A DNA stretch of 64,000 nt, from assembly GCF_002224125.1 (NCBI RefSeq), contig NZ_NCSM01000001.1:1-64000 (forward strand), written 5' to 3'. The notes beneath the pieces are model-generated. The model searched no databases. It saw only the letters and a list, made by a program, of their open reading frames with translations, and was not told the DNA's origin. The DNA comes from Streptomyces sp. NBS 14/10. GTDB taxonomy: Bacteria; Actinomycetota; Actinomycetes; Streptomycetales; Streptomycetaceae. Shown here in pieces: positions 25,910-33,352 of the stretch (positions are counted from its first letter, which is position 1; each line of letters begins with the position of its first letter). A program made the translations under genes and the position numbers.

Positions 25910-26755
25910 ATGCCAGCGCGCGCCACCACCCGTCGCCGCCAGCTCGGCGCCATGATGCGCAAGTTCCGGGCGCGCAAGGGGATGACGCTGGAGGAGGCCG
26001 GGCGGCTCGTCGGAGTTTCGAAGGCGACCGTCAGCCGGTACGAGACGCAAGAAGGGCCCGTGAAGTGGCCCATCGTGGATGCCTTGTGTCGTGAGTACGG
26101 AGCGAGCGACGCCGAGCGCGAGGCCGTGGTGAGCCTGGCCAAGGATGCGAAGCAGCAGGGCTGGTGGAGCTCCTTCGCGGACTCCATCCCGGAGACCTTC
26201 AACCTCCTGCTCACACTTGAGGATGAAGCCATCCGCGAGGATCACTTCGCCTGCGTCTACGTGCCAGGGCTGCTACAGACACGCGGATACGTGGAAGCTG
26301 TGCAGCACGCTTGCGAGATGCGCTTGTCCCCCGAGGAGGTCGAGCGCCTGGTCGATATCCGCATGAAGCGACAGGAGATCCTGAGCCGCCCGAAGCCGCC
26401 GCATCTGTGGGCCGTCCTCGACGAGTCAGTGATCCGCCGGGTAGTCGGCTCCCCTGCCGTGATGCGGAATCAACTGGATCATTTGTTGCTCGCCAACGAA
26501 TCTCCCAACATCACGCTCCAAGTACTGCCCTTCTCCAAAGGGGCTCACTCGGCGGCCATGGGGAGCTTTGTGATCCTCGGCGGTGCCGAGCCTTCTCTGG
26601 ATGTGGTGTATGTCGACATCCAGGTCAGCTCGATCTTCATGGAAAAGGACGAAGAGTTGGAGCGCTACCGGCTCGCGTTCGACTACATTCGCGCCCAGGC
26701 GATGGACATGAACTCTTCATCCAGGTTCATCGAACGCATCCGCGAGGAGATCTGA
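25910..26755 (+). CDS. WhiJ/Scr1-like XRE regulator (HTH + DUF5753)
   Basis: A 281-residue regulator. A Cro/C1 helix-turn-helix lies at about 10-70 (LGAMMRKFRARKGMTLEEAGRLVGVSKATVSRYETQ). The C-terminal DUF5753 domain (about 95-275) has the typical YVPGLLQTRGYVEAV and ITLQVLPFSKGAHSAAMGSFVIL. Related proteins, with a DUF397 partner, behave like antitoxin-style or developmental regulators (WhiJ, Scr1). Start ATG 25910 follows AGAAGGAGAGGA. The stop codon overlaps the next start as ATGA, so the pair is translationally coupled. Confidence 0.9.
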   Translation: MPARATTRRRQLGAMMRKFRARKGMTLEEAGRLVGVSKATVSRYETQEGPVKWPIVDALCREYGASDAEREAVVSLAKDAKQQGWWSSFADSIPETFNLLLTLEDEAIREDHFACVYVPGLLQTRGYVEAVQHACEMRLSPEEVERLVDIRMKRQEILSRPKPPHLWAVLDESVIRRVVGSPAVMRNQLDHLLLANESPNITLQVLPFSKGAHSAAMGSFVILGGAEPSLDVVYVDIQVSSIFMEKDEELERYRLAFDYIRAQAMDMNSSSRFIERIREEI

Positions 26756-26970
26756 TGAGCAAAGCCTCTATATCAGCGGCCGAAGGCAACTGGTTCAAGT
26801 CCTCGTACAGTAGCGCTGGCGCAACAGAGTGCGTCGAAGCCACCTTCGGTACGGGCGGCATTGCCGTACGCGACTCGAAGGAGCCGGAGCGGGCCGTGCT
26901 CTCGTTCTCGGCTCGTGCCTGGGGGGAGTTTGTCGCGGTGGTGCGGCGTGGGCAGGCGGATGGGTTCTAG
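26755..26970 (+). CDS. DUF397 small protein
   Basis: A 71-residue protein of the DUF397 family: WFKSSYSSAGATECVEA at the start, GGIAVRDSKEPERAVLSFSARAWGEFVAVVR towards the end. Family members pair with XRE/DUF5753 regulators and may be their ligand or toxin-like partner. It overlaps the upstream XRE gene by 1 nt (ATGA) and shares its last four bases (CTAG) with the stop codon of the convergent AraC gene. Confidence 0.9.
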   Translation: MSKASISAAEGNWFKSSYSSAGATECVEATFGTGGIAVRDSKEPERAVLSFSARAWGEFVAVVRRGQADGF

Positions 26971-27809
26971 GCTCCGGGGCCCGGCGATAGGGCGTCGCGC
27001 TGCGCGGATGCCGGGCCGAGGAGTCGGCGGAGCGCGGTCGGGGTGTGGTGTAGGTGTTCGCGGATGGTGCGGGTCATGTGGGCCTGGTCGGCGAAGCCCA
27101 GGTCGGTGGCCAGGTTGGCGAGGCTGGGTTCGCCCTGGGTGAGGCGGTCCATGGCCTGGCCGACGCGGACGCGGTTGCGGTAGCGGGTGAGGGAGACCCC
27201 CATCTCTTGGGAGAAGACACGGCTCAGCCGGTAGGGGGAGACCTTGAGGTGTCGGGCCAGCGAGCACAGCTGGGCCGACTGTGGAGTTCCCTCGGTGATT
27301 GCCTCGCGGGCCGCTGCGACCAGGGTCCGGTCGGCGGGTTTCGGTCGCTCGGCCGGTTTGCCGGCGGCTGCTGCGACGAGGCGGAGCAGTTCTTCCGTCA
27401 GTGCGTAGTCGATGTCGCCGTCGGCGGCGGCTGCGAGCAGGCGTCGGTGGGTGAGGTCGATACGGGCGTCCACGTAGACGCTCTTACCGCCCGCGAGCCC
27501 TTCCCAGAGCCGGGGCGTGAAGGTGAGGGAGGTGCAGGTGTCGCCGCCTGCGGGATGTGCGAAGCGCTCCTCCTCGACCGGGGTGCCCAGGTATCCGACC
27601 GTCGGGTCCAGATCGACGTCCGATCCGTCGGCCGACCGCCGGAATCTGCCACGCCGTACGAGCACCATGCGGTGATCGTCGCGGGCCTCCGGTGCTGACC
27701 ATCGAGTGTGGTCGGAGCGGCAAACCACCGTGGCCACGGCGAACTCGGGCCGGGCGGCAAGCGTTACGGCTGACAACACGCCGCAGACCCTACGTCTCGG
27801 GTACGACAT
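26967..27809 (-). CDS. AraC-family transcriptional regulator
   Basis: A 280-residue regulator. The N-terminal part is a cupin-like sensor domain. The C-terminal double helix-turn-helix (about 175-265) includes LARHLKVSPYRLSRVFSQEMGVSLTRYRNRVRVGQA and LANLATDLGFADQAHMTRTIREHL. Divergent from a VOC gene and an SRPBCC gene starting at 27915, which are its likely targets. The start is not certain; ATG 27809 has only a weak GGGA upstream. Confidence 0.87.
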   Translation of the reverse strand: MSYPRRRVCGVLSAVTLAARPEFAVATVVCRSDHTRWSAPEARDDHRMVLVRRGRFRRSADGSDVDLDPTVGYLGTPVEEERFAHPAGGDTCTSLTFTPRLWEGLAGGKSVYVDARIDLTHRRLLAAAADGDIDYALTEELLRLVAAAAGKPAERPKPADRTLVAAAREAITEGTPQSAQLCSLARHLKVSPYRLSRVFSQEMGVSLTRYRNRVRVGQAMDRLTQGEPSLANLATDLGFADQAHMTRTIREHLHHTPTALRRLLGPASAQRDALSPGPGA

Positions 27810-27914
27810 CGATCCGAGTCCCTGAGGCCGTCAGTCCGCAAGGATCTTCAAGACCCTCTGCATACTCCACGCCGATGCTGAGCGGGCAAACCACGACACC
27901 GAGGAGTCATCGGC

Positions 27915-28271
27915 ATGACCGTCCACGCGGAGCTCACCGCGATCGTCATCGACTGCGCCGCACCGAAGGAACTCGCCGAGTTCTACCGTCACCTCACCGG
28001 CTGGGAGATCAGCCACAGCGACGACGAGTACGCCTGCCTGGGCAACGGCTCGTCGCAGCTCACCTTTTCGCGGGTCGCCGGCTACCGCGGGCCCGCCTGG
28101 CCCGACGCCGCCCCGCACACCCACCTCGACTTCCAGGTCAGCGACCCCGAGGCCGCGGCGAAGGAGCTGATCGCGCTCGGCGCGAGCAAGCCCGGCTTCC
28201 AGCCCGGCGATGGCCAGTGGACCGTCCTCGCCGACCCCGAAGGACACCCCTTCTGCATCTCCGCGGCCTGA
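27915..28271 (+). CDS. VOC (glyoxalase-like) family protein
   Basis: A 118-residue single-domain protein of the vicinal oxygen chelate superfamily. It shows the paired beta-alpha-beta-beta-beta pattern: AIVIDCAAPKELAEFYRHLTGWEI, then HTHLDFQVSDPEAAAKELIALGA and WTVLADPEGHPFCI. GAGGAG lies 8 nt before the ATG. It precedes an SRPBCC gene by 13 bp, so the two form an operon. Substrate unknown. Confidence 0.88.
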   Translation: MTVHAELTAIVIDCAAPKELAEFYRHLTGWEISHSDDEYACLGNGSSQLTFSRVAGYRGPAWPDAAPHTHLDFQVSDPEAAAKELIALGASKPGFQPGDGQWTVLADPEGHPFCISAA

Positions 28272-28284
28272 ACAGGAGTCACAT

Positions 28285-28704
28285 ATGGCCTCCATTCACA
28301 AGGAATTCGTCGTCGACGCCACGCCCGACGCCGTCTGGGACGTGCTCAGCGACTACGGCGCGGTGCACAAACGCCTCGCGCCCGGCTTCGTCACCGATAC
28401 GCAGCTGAGCTCGGACACCCGTACGGTCACCTTCTCCGACGGCACGATCGTCCATGAGCGACTCGTCGACCTCGATCACGGGGCCAGACGCGTCGCCTAC
28501 ACCGTGGTCGGCGGAAGCCTCCACCCTGCCCACCACCACGCCTCGATGCAGGCCCTCGCCGAAGCCGGTGGCCGGACCAGATTCGTCTGGCACACCGATG
28601 TCCTGCCCGACACGCTCGCCGCCCCGATCGCGGAGTTCGTGGAACAGGGCTCGGTGGTCATACGCCAGGCCCTGGAAGGGAGGATTGGAATGACGACGGG
28701 CTGA
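28285..28704 (+). CDS. SRPBCC (polyketide cyclase / START-like) family protein
   Basis: A 139-residue small-molecule-binding fold: FVVDATPDAVWDVLSDYGAVHKRLAPGFV at the N-terminus, a central antiparallel sheet, and a long C-terminal helix (AAPIAEFVEQGSVVIRQALEG). CAGGAG precedes the ATG. Cotranscribed with the VOC gene and probably controlled by the divergent AraC regulator. No catalytic role can be assigned. Confidence 0.85.
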   Translation: MASIHKEFVVDATPDAVWDVLSDYGAVHKRLAPGFVTDTQLSSDTRTVTFSDGTIVHERLVDLDHGARRVAYTVVGGSLHPAHHHASMQALAEAGGRTRFVWHTDVLPDTLAAPIAEFVEQGSVVIRQALEGRIGMTTG

Positions 28705-29033
28705 GAACGCCGTTCCAGGCCGCGCCGGCGACCCCGTACCGCCGCCGGCCCGCACCGGGGCACTCCACGCCCGTGGTGCGGGCCGCGCGGTCTGCCATCA
28801 GGGCGGCGCCCCGCCCATGCGGGCGCGGCGTTGTCGGTCGTAACGTCGCTGTGGTGTGGAGTCCGCTGCGTCGAGGGCGGAGCTGCCGCCGGTCCCGCGC
28901 CGGGTCGGTGGCCCACGCCTCCCGGGACTGTCCCTGTGGAACCTGAGCTGAGCAAGCGCCGGCTGCCCGCATCGACGACCTACGGGCCCGGCAGGCGATG
29001 GTCCGAGCTGTTGGCGCCGATACCCTGCGCCCT
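28705..29033. other. Intergenic region without a recognisable gene
   Basis: GC-rich, with a small CGCCC/GGGCG hairpin near 28816. Towards its end TACCCT (29021-29026) stands 7 nt before the next start codon, a possible leaderless promoter. Nothing else is evident. Confidence 0.4.
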
Positions 29034-29843
29034 GTGACCAACTCATCTGGGGCTCTTGACGATGCCGGGGTTGCGATAGCCGCGGTACGTGCTGGCGCGG
29101 AGGTCGTGCGCGCCATGTACGGTCGGCGGCTCGCCCGTATCGACAAGGGTGCTGGGGACTTCGCCACCACCGCCGATGTCGAGGCCGAGAAGTCGATCCT
29201 CAGCGTCATCCGTGCCGCCCGGCCCGATGACGCTGTGCTCGGCGAGGAGGGCGGGCAGCAGGGTGCCGCGGAGGCTGCGCGCCAGTGGCTGGTGGATCCC
29301 TTGTGCGGCACGCGGAACTACGCCGTCGGCAACATGCTGGTGGCCGTCAACGTGGCGTTGCGCGGCGGTGCGGCGGCGGTGGCCGACCCGTTCAGCGGCG
29401 AGGTCTTTTTCACCGACGGTGGGACCGCCTGGGTACGGCATGACGGCGCCGATGCCCGGCTGGCGCCGACGCCCGCCACCCGACTCGTGGATGTCAACCT
29501 GGACCCGCCGTTCCCCAGCGCGCCGGCGTTCCGGGCCGTGGACCTGCTGGCCCACCCCGGGTTCGTGGAACGGTTCCGGCCGCGGGTCGTCTCCACGACG
29601 CTCGCGTTGGCCTGGGTCGCCGCCGGTAAACGCGCCGCGTACGTCACCGACGGCGGCGACCTGTCCGGGAGCGTGCATTTCGCCGCCGGCATCGCTCTGT
29701 GCCAGGCCGCCGGCTGCGTGGTCACCGGAATCGACGGCGCCCCGATCGGACCCGCGGGCCGCGGACTCGTCGTGGCCGCCGACCTCGAAACCCACCAACT
29801 GCTGATGTCGATGACCCGCACCGGAAACCGGCACCGCGGCTGA
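29034..29843 (+). CDS. Inositol-monophosphatase-family protein with altered metal ligands
   Basis: A 269-residue member of the Mg-dependent IMPase/FBPase fold: GDFATTADVEAEKSI, VLGEEGG (first metal-binding motif intact), then WLVDPLCGTRNYAVG, where the family has DPxDGT. Here the second aspartate is cysteine. The later WDxAAG motif reads VHFAAG, with histidine for aspartate. Two metal ligands are therefore replaced, so classical three-metal phosphatase chemistry is doubtful. It may be a specialised or non-catalytic relative. GTG start without a clear ribosome site, possibly leaderless. Confidence 0.8.
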   Translation: MTNSSGALDDAGVAIAAVRAGAEVVRAMYGRRLARIDKGAGDFATTADVEAEKSILSVIRAARPDDAVLGEEGGQQGAAEAARQWLVDPLCGTRNYAVGNMLVAVNVALRGGAAAVADPFSGEVFFTDGGTAWVRHDGADARLAPTPATRLVDVNLDPPFPSAPAFRAVDLLAHPGFVERFRPRVVSTTLALAWVAAGKRAAYVTDGGDLSGSVHFAAGIALCQAAGCVVTGIDGAPIGPAGRGLVVAADLETHQLLMSMTRTGNRHRG

Positions 29844-30007
29844 AGGGCCGTACCGCGCGGACAGAGCCACGCCGGTCTGCGGGATGCGCGGCGCGGTTAC
29901 GGCCCCGCGGCCCCGCTGAGGGCGAGCGCGCGACGCCGCACCACACGGCTGGGCACCGGCTCCACGGTCCGCCGTGCGGGCCGGCCGGGGCTTGTGACCG
30001 GGGGCTG

Positions 30008-30148
30008 TTACCGGGTGCTGGTGCCGGGCTGTTGGAGGGTGGCCGGGAGGTGGGGGAAGTCCGTCCAGCCGTTGCGGAGTCGGACGAACAGGGTCCGTAG
30101 CGCGTGGGCGGGGTCGGGGCTTTCCTGGGCCAGGGCGCCGAACCTCCA
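30008..30148 (-). pseudogene. C-terminal remnant of an unidentified gene
   Basis: The minus strand encodes a 46-residue tail starting WRFGALAQESPDPAHALRTL and ending with a stop at 30008. Its codon bias looks real, but upstream of 30148 it runs directly into the antisense of another gene fragment. I cannot assign a family. Low-confidence remnant. Confidence 0.3.
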
Positions 30149-30152
30149 GCCT

Positions 30153-30551
30153 GTCGCTGTCCGCGGTCTGGGCGGCACCGCCGGAGCCGCCCTGCTGCCG
30201 GCCCTGCTGCTCGCGCAGGCCGGCCCCGCCATCGCCGACCGCTACGAGGCCGCCGACGCCTCACCGGCCTTCCGGCACGCGGCCGCCCAGCACCCGCACG
30301 ATCTGGCCGAGGTGCACCATCCCGACCTCAACGACACCGCGTTCCTCGACCGCCTGGACCCGGCCCTGGCCAGGCCCTTCCTGGACGGCTTCGGCCACGC
30401 CCTGGACCAGGTGATGCTCACGGCCGGCGGCATCGTCGCCCTGGCCTTCCTCATCCTCCTGGGACTCAAGCAGGTCTCCCTGCGCACCGAACCACCCACC
30501 GAACCACCCGCCTCCAGGGCGGGCCGGGACCTCGGCGAAGCCGTGCGGTAA
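30153..30551 (+). pseudogene. C-terminal fragment of an MFS (DHA2-type) transporter
   Basis: About 132 residues read VRGLGGTAGAALLPALLLAQ (like the late transmembrane helix of drug:proton antiporters), a hydrophilic loop, and LDQVMLTAGGIVALAFLILLG, the final helix, followed by a short cytoplasmic tail. The preceding 10-12 helices are missing. An open frame extends back to 29994, but those residues have no MFS character. A decayed transporter is the simplest reading. Confidence 0.5.
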
Positions 30552-30652
30552 CTCGGGTGCCGCCATGCGGGGCAGGCGGCTGTGTCGGTCCGGCGGTGGT
30601 TCGGCCGGGGTGGGCATCGTGGTGGCACCTGTGCCGAGAGGAGAAGGCCGCC

Positions 30653-31144
30653 ATGAGGACACTGACGCGTTGGGCCGCAGCCGTGGTGATGGGGGCGGTG
30701 GTCGGTGTGCTGGCCGTCTCCGCTTCCGCGCAGGCCGTTGGGGTTGGCGGGGTACGGGGTGATGGTGAGCGTGACGAGACGAGCCGCGGGCTTCAGGTCC
30801 GTATGCACAATGCGACGGGGTGCCGGCTCACGCGGACCGACTACGGGCTGAGGTCCGGGGAATTCGTCGCCCGGCCTCCGGCGACGCTCGGCAAGGGGCA
30901 GGACGGCGTGTTCGAGGCGCGGTCGCGGGAGGGGTCGCTCAAGGGGGTCGCGGGCACGGTCGAGTACACGGCCGACCACTGCGATGCGAGCTGGCGCGAC
31001 GGTCACGCGATCCGGCTGACCTTCGGCGTCGCGTACAACGGGATGAACAGCTTCAACACGGATGGCGGCGGGGCCTTCGGCACCAGGCTCTCCGGCGGGA
31101 GCGGGAATCACGCCGTGCTCAGCTGGGGCGTGGGGAAGTTTTAG
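30653..31144 (+). CDS. Small secreted protein, possibly of the aegerolysin/ET79-like type
   Basis: A 163-residue protein with a clear Sec signal peptide (RTLTRWAAAVVMGAVVGVLA, cleavage near ASAQA). The mature part is beta-rich: LQVRMHNATGCRLTRTDYGL, FVARPPATLGKGQDGVFEARS, GTVEYTA, then FGVAYNGMNSFN. The order - a strand with N-x-TG, a residue pair before PPxTL, and an E-S or E-A strand - reminds me of bacterial crystal-protein ET79/aegerolysin-like proteins, but the match is weak. Two cysteines could form a disulfide. AGGAG precedes the ATG. Confidence 0.65.
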   Translation: MRTLTRWAAAVVMGAVVGVLAVSASAQAVGVGGVRGDGERDETSRGLQVRMHNATGCRLTRTDYGLRSGEFVARPPATLGKGQDGVFEARSREGSLKGVAGTVEYTADHCDASWRDGHAIRLTFGVAYNGMNSFNTDGGGAFGTRLSGGSGNHAVLSWGVGKF

Positions 31145-31217
31145 CCCTCCCCGGCTGTCGGCCCCATCGGTGTCCCGGCTGTCGACCCCGGCTGTCCCCC
31201 GACGGTCTCCCGGCTGT

Positions 31218-31796
31218 CTACGTGCGCGGGCTCAGCCCCTCCGTGACCAGCGTCAGCAGCCTGTCGACCTCGGCCGCGCCATTGGGGTGGTGCTCCGTCG
31301 CCAGGGCGATGCCGATGACCACGGTCAGCAGGTCGGCGGCCGTCGCGTCCGCCCGTACGGTGCCCGTGGCGGCGGCGCGGCGGACCAAGGGGTCGCCGGC
31401 GGTGGCGACGTGGGTGAAGCAGCGTTCGGCTTCGCCGGGGGATTCGCCGAGGGCCAGGGATGCCGCCATGCCGCGGGCGGTGGTGACGTAGTGGGCGACG
31501 GCGCGCAGCCATTCCAGCAGCGCCGTCCGGGGGTCGTCCCGGGTGGCCAGGTCCGTGGCGAGGGCGCACAGGGCTTCGATCCGCTGGCGGAAGACCGCGC
31601 TCAGCAGGGCTTGCCGGTTGGGGAAGTGCCGGCGCAGGGTCGCCGATCCCACCTGGGCGGTACGGGCGACCTGTTCCAGGGAGACCTCCGCGCCGTGCAC
31701 GGCGACCTCCGCCTCCGCGGCGGCGAGGAGACGCGCGTAGTTGCGGCGGGCGTCGGCGCGCTGGGGGCGGGCTTGGGTGCTGGGCGTCTCCTGCAC
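31218..31796 (-). CDS. TetR-family repressor
   Basis: A 192-residue TetR protein. Helix-turn-helix at about 15-60 (NYARLLAAAEAEVAVHG, SLEQVARTAQVGSATLRRHFPNRQALLSAVF), helical ligand-binding C-terminus. GTG start at 31796 has AGAGGT 6 nt upstream; a longer frame to 31916 would cover the operators. Divergent from an NmrA-like oxidoreductase gene, whose promoter it most likely represses. Confidence 0.88.
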   Translation of the reverse strand: MQETPSTQARPQRADARRNYARLLAAAEAEVAVHGAEVSLEQVARTAQVGSATLRRHFPNRQALLSAVFRQRIEALCALATDLATRDDPRTALLEWLRAVAHYVTTARGMAASLALGESPGEAERCFTHVATAGDPLVRRAAATGTVRADATAADLLTVVIGIALATEHHPNGAAEVDRLLTLVTEGLSPRT

Positions 31797-31825
31797 GTCG
31801 TCACCTCTGACCTTTCTGACCTTTG

Positions 31826-31885
31826 CTAAATGGCGGGCCCCTCCGTATTGTACGAGGAAGTTAAACGGGGGACCCCACCGTTTAG
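31826..31885. promoter_or_regulatory. Operator cluster between the TetR and NmrA-like genes
   Basis: Three related boxes: CTAAATGGCGGG (31826-31837), TTAAACGGGGG (from 31861) and the inverted CCACCGTTTAG (31875-31885). The last two form TAAACGG-9-CCGTTTA. Such paired sites are typical TetR operators; they overlap both promoters. Confidence 0.6.
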
Positions 31886-31897
31886 GGAGGCCGCAGC

Positions 31898-32818
31898 ATG
31901 CCCACCGCACCCGCACCCATACTCGTCACCGGCGCCACCGGAAAACAGGGCGGCGCCACCGCTCGGGCCCTGCTCGCGCAGGGCGTGCCGGTACGCGCCC
32001 TCGTCCGTGACCCCGACAGCGCCCCGGCCCGCGCCGTACAGACGCTCGGGGCGCAGCTCGTCGTCGGCGATCTGCGCGATCGCGATGCCGTACGGCGCGC
32101 CGTGGACGGCGCGCGCGGCGTCTTCTCGGTGCAGATGCCGGACCTGGCCGACTTGCTGGGCGATACGGAGTGGGTGTGCGGGAGCAACCTGATCGACGCG
32201 GCGGCCGAGGCGGGCGTCGAACACTTCGTGTACACCTCCATCTCCGGCGTCGGACAGCACCGTGAGACGTCCGGCTGGGGCGACGAGCGCTGGAAGAGCA
32301 TGGAGCATGTGTACGAGACCAAGGCCGCGCTCCAGGACCGGGGGCGGGACGCGGGATTCCGGTACTGGACGCTCCTCAAGCCGGCCTTCTTCATGGAGAA
32401 CTTCCTCGTACCCGGCTTCATCTTCAGCCCCGACGGCCGCCGGCTGGTGTCCCTCATCAAGCCCGACACCGTGCTGAAGCTGATCGCCGTCCAGGACATC
32501 GGCAACGCCGCGGCAGCCGCCTTCACCGACCCGGAGCGGTTCAACGGCGTGGAGCTGGAACTCGCGGGCGACGAGCTGACCATGACCGAGGTCGCCGCCG
32601 TGCTCTCCCGTGCCAGTGGAGCCGAACTGACCGCCCCGGACATGACCGCCGAGGAGGCGCTGGCCGCCGGGATGCCGGAGTTCGCCGTCGGGCATGAGCG
32701 GCTGAACACCGTGGGCCAGCCCGCGTCGCCGCGCTACGCCCGCGCGCTCGGGCTGCGGATGACCGGCTTCGCGGAGTGGGTCGCGGAGCACGGGGCCGCG
32801 CTGCCCCCGGCCGCGTAG
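31898..32818 (+). CDS. NmrA-like NAD(P)-binding oxidoreductase / redox sensor
   Basis: A 306-residue atypical short-chain dehydrogenase. The Rossmann motif ILVTGATGKQGGATARALL is at the N-terminus, followed by ALVRDPDS, VVGDLRDRDAV and the NmrA-type LKPAFFMENFLVPGF. Members reduce quinone-like compounds or only sense the NADP state. GGGAGG lies 7 nt before the ATG. It sits opposite a TetR gene with shared operators, so expression is probably ligand-induced. Confidence 0.87.
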   Translation: MPTAPAPILVTGATGKQGGATARALLAQGVPVRALVRDPDSAPARAVQTLGAQLVVGDLRDRDAVRRAVDGARGVFSVQMPDLADLLGDTEWVCGSNLIDAAAEAGVEHFVYTSISGVGQHRETSGWGDERWKSMEHVYETKAALQDRGRDAGFRYWTLLKPAFFMENFLVPGFIFSPDGRRLVSLIKPDTVLKLIAVQDIGNAAAAAFTDPERFNGVELELAGDELTMTEVAAVLSRASGAELTAPDMTAEEALAAGMPEFAVGHERLNTVGQPASPRYARALGLRMTGFAEWVAEHGAALPPAA

Positions 32819-32952
32819 CCCACCCCCACCGGCCCGGCCTCAAACCCCTGTTGCAGAGTCGGTGCTCGATCATGACCCCATCGGCGCGTACGGCCATCCC
32901 GCCAGGCATAGGGTCGAGCAAGGAGAAACCCTCACAGTGGAGGTAAGAGGTC

Positions 32953-33276
32953 ATGGCCGGAATCCCGGCAGGTGTGGTGGCCGCGGGCGGGCTCGTCGGC
33001 GGGTACGGGGTCGCGCGCTGGACCAAGAAGCGGCAGCTGGGCGGGGTGGCGCTGGCGGCGGCCGGGGTCGTGGCCGCGCGGGGGTGGCAGCAGAAGGCCG
33101 GGACCGGGACGGCGGCGGTGCTCAGCGGGCTGTACGTCGCGGCCTTCGCCGGGTCGCATCCGCTCGCCAAGAAGCTCGGCGCCTGGCCGTCCGTCCTCAC
33201 CGTGGCCGGCGGGTTGGCCGCCGCGTCCTGGGCCGCCGCCGACCGGCGGAGCGCCGGGGCGGCAGCCCAGTCCTGA
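32953..33276 (+). CDS. Small conserved membrane protein
   Basis: A 107-residue hydrophobic protein with three to four predicted membrane segments (GVVAAGGLVGGYGVARW, GGVALAAAGVVAARGW, GTAAVLSGLYVAAFAGSHPL, VLTVAGGLAAASWAAA). Basic residues in the loops suggest cytoplasmic faces. GAGGTAAGAGG precedes the ATG. I do not recognise a family or function. It ends 2 nt before a very long hairpin. Confidence 0.75.
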   Translation: MAGIPAGVVAAGGLVGGYGVARWTKKRQLGGVALAAAGVVAARGWQQKAGTGTAAVLSGLYVAAFAGSHPLAKKLGAWPSVLTVAGGLAAASWAAADRRSAGAAAQS

Positions 33277-33277
33277 A

Positions 33278-33345
33278 TTTGCGGTGAGTATGAGACAGCG
33301 ACACGCCGTGGCGACGGCGTGTCGCTGTCTCATACTCACCGCAAA
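33278..33345. terminator. 32-bp perfect hairpin, bidirectional terminator
   Basis: A perfect inverted repeat with 32-bp arms (33278-33309 and 33314-33345) and a GGCG loop, lying between two convergent genes whose stop codons are 2 and 8 nt away. The arms begin TTTGCGGTGAG and end CTCACCGCAAA, so there is a short T-rich end on each strand. Confidence 0.85.
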
Positions 33346-33352
33346 CGCTGTC

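Noticed and set aside
20640..33277. The island as an integrative element or prophage.
   Set aside because: No integrase, transposase, phage structural gene, tRNA target or flanking direct repeat could be found.
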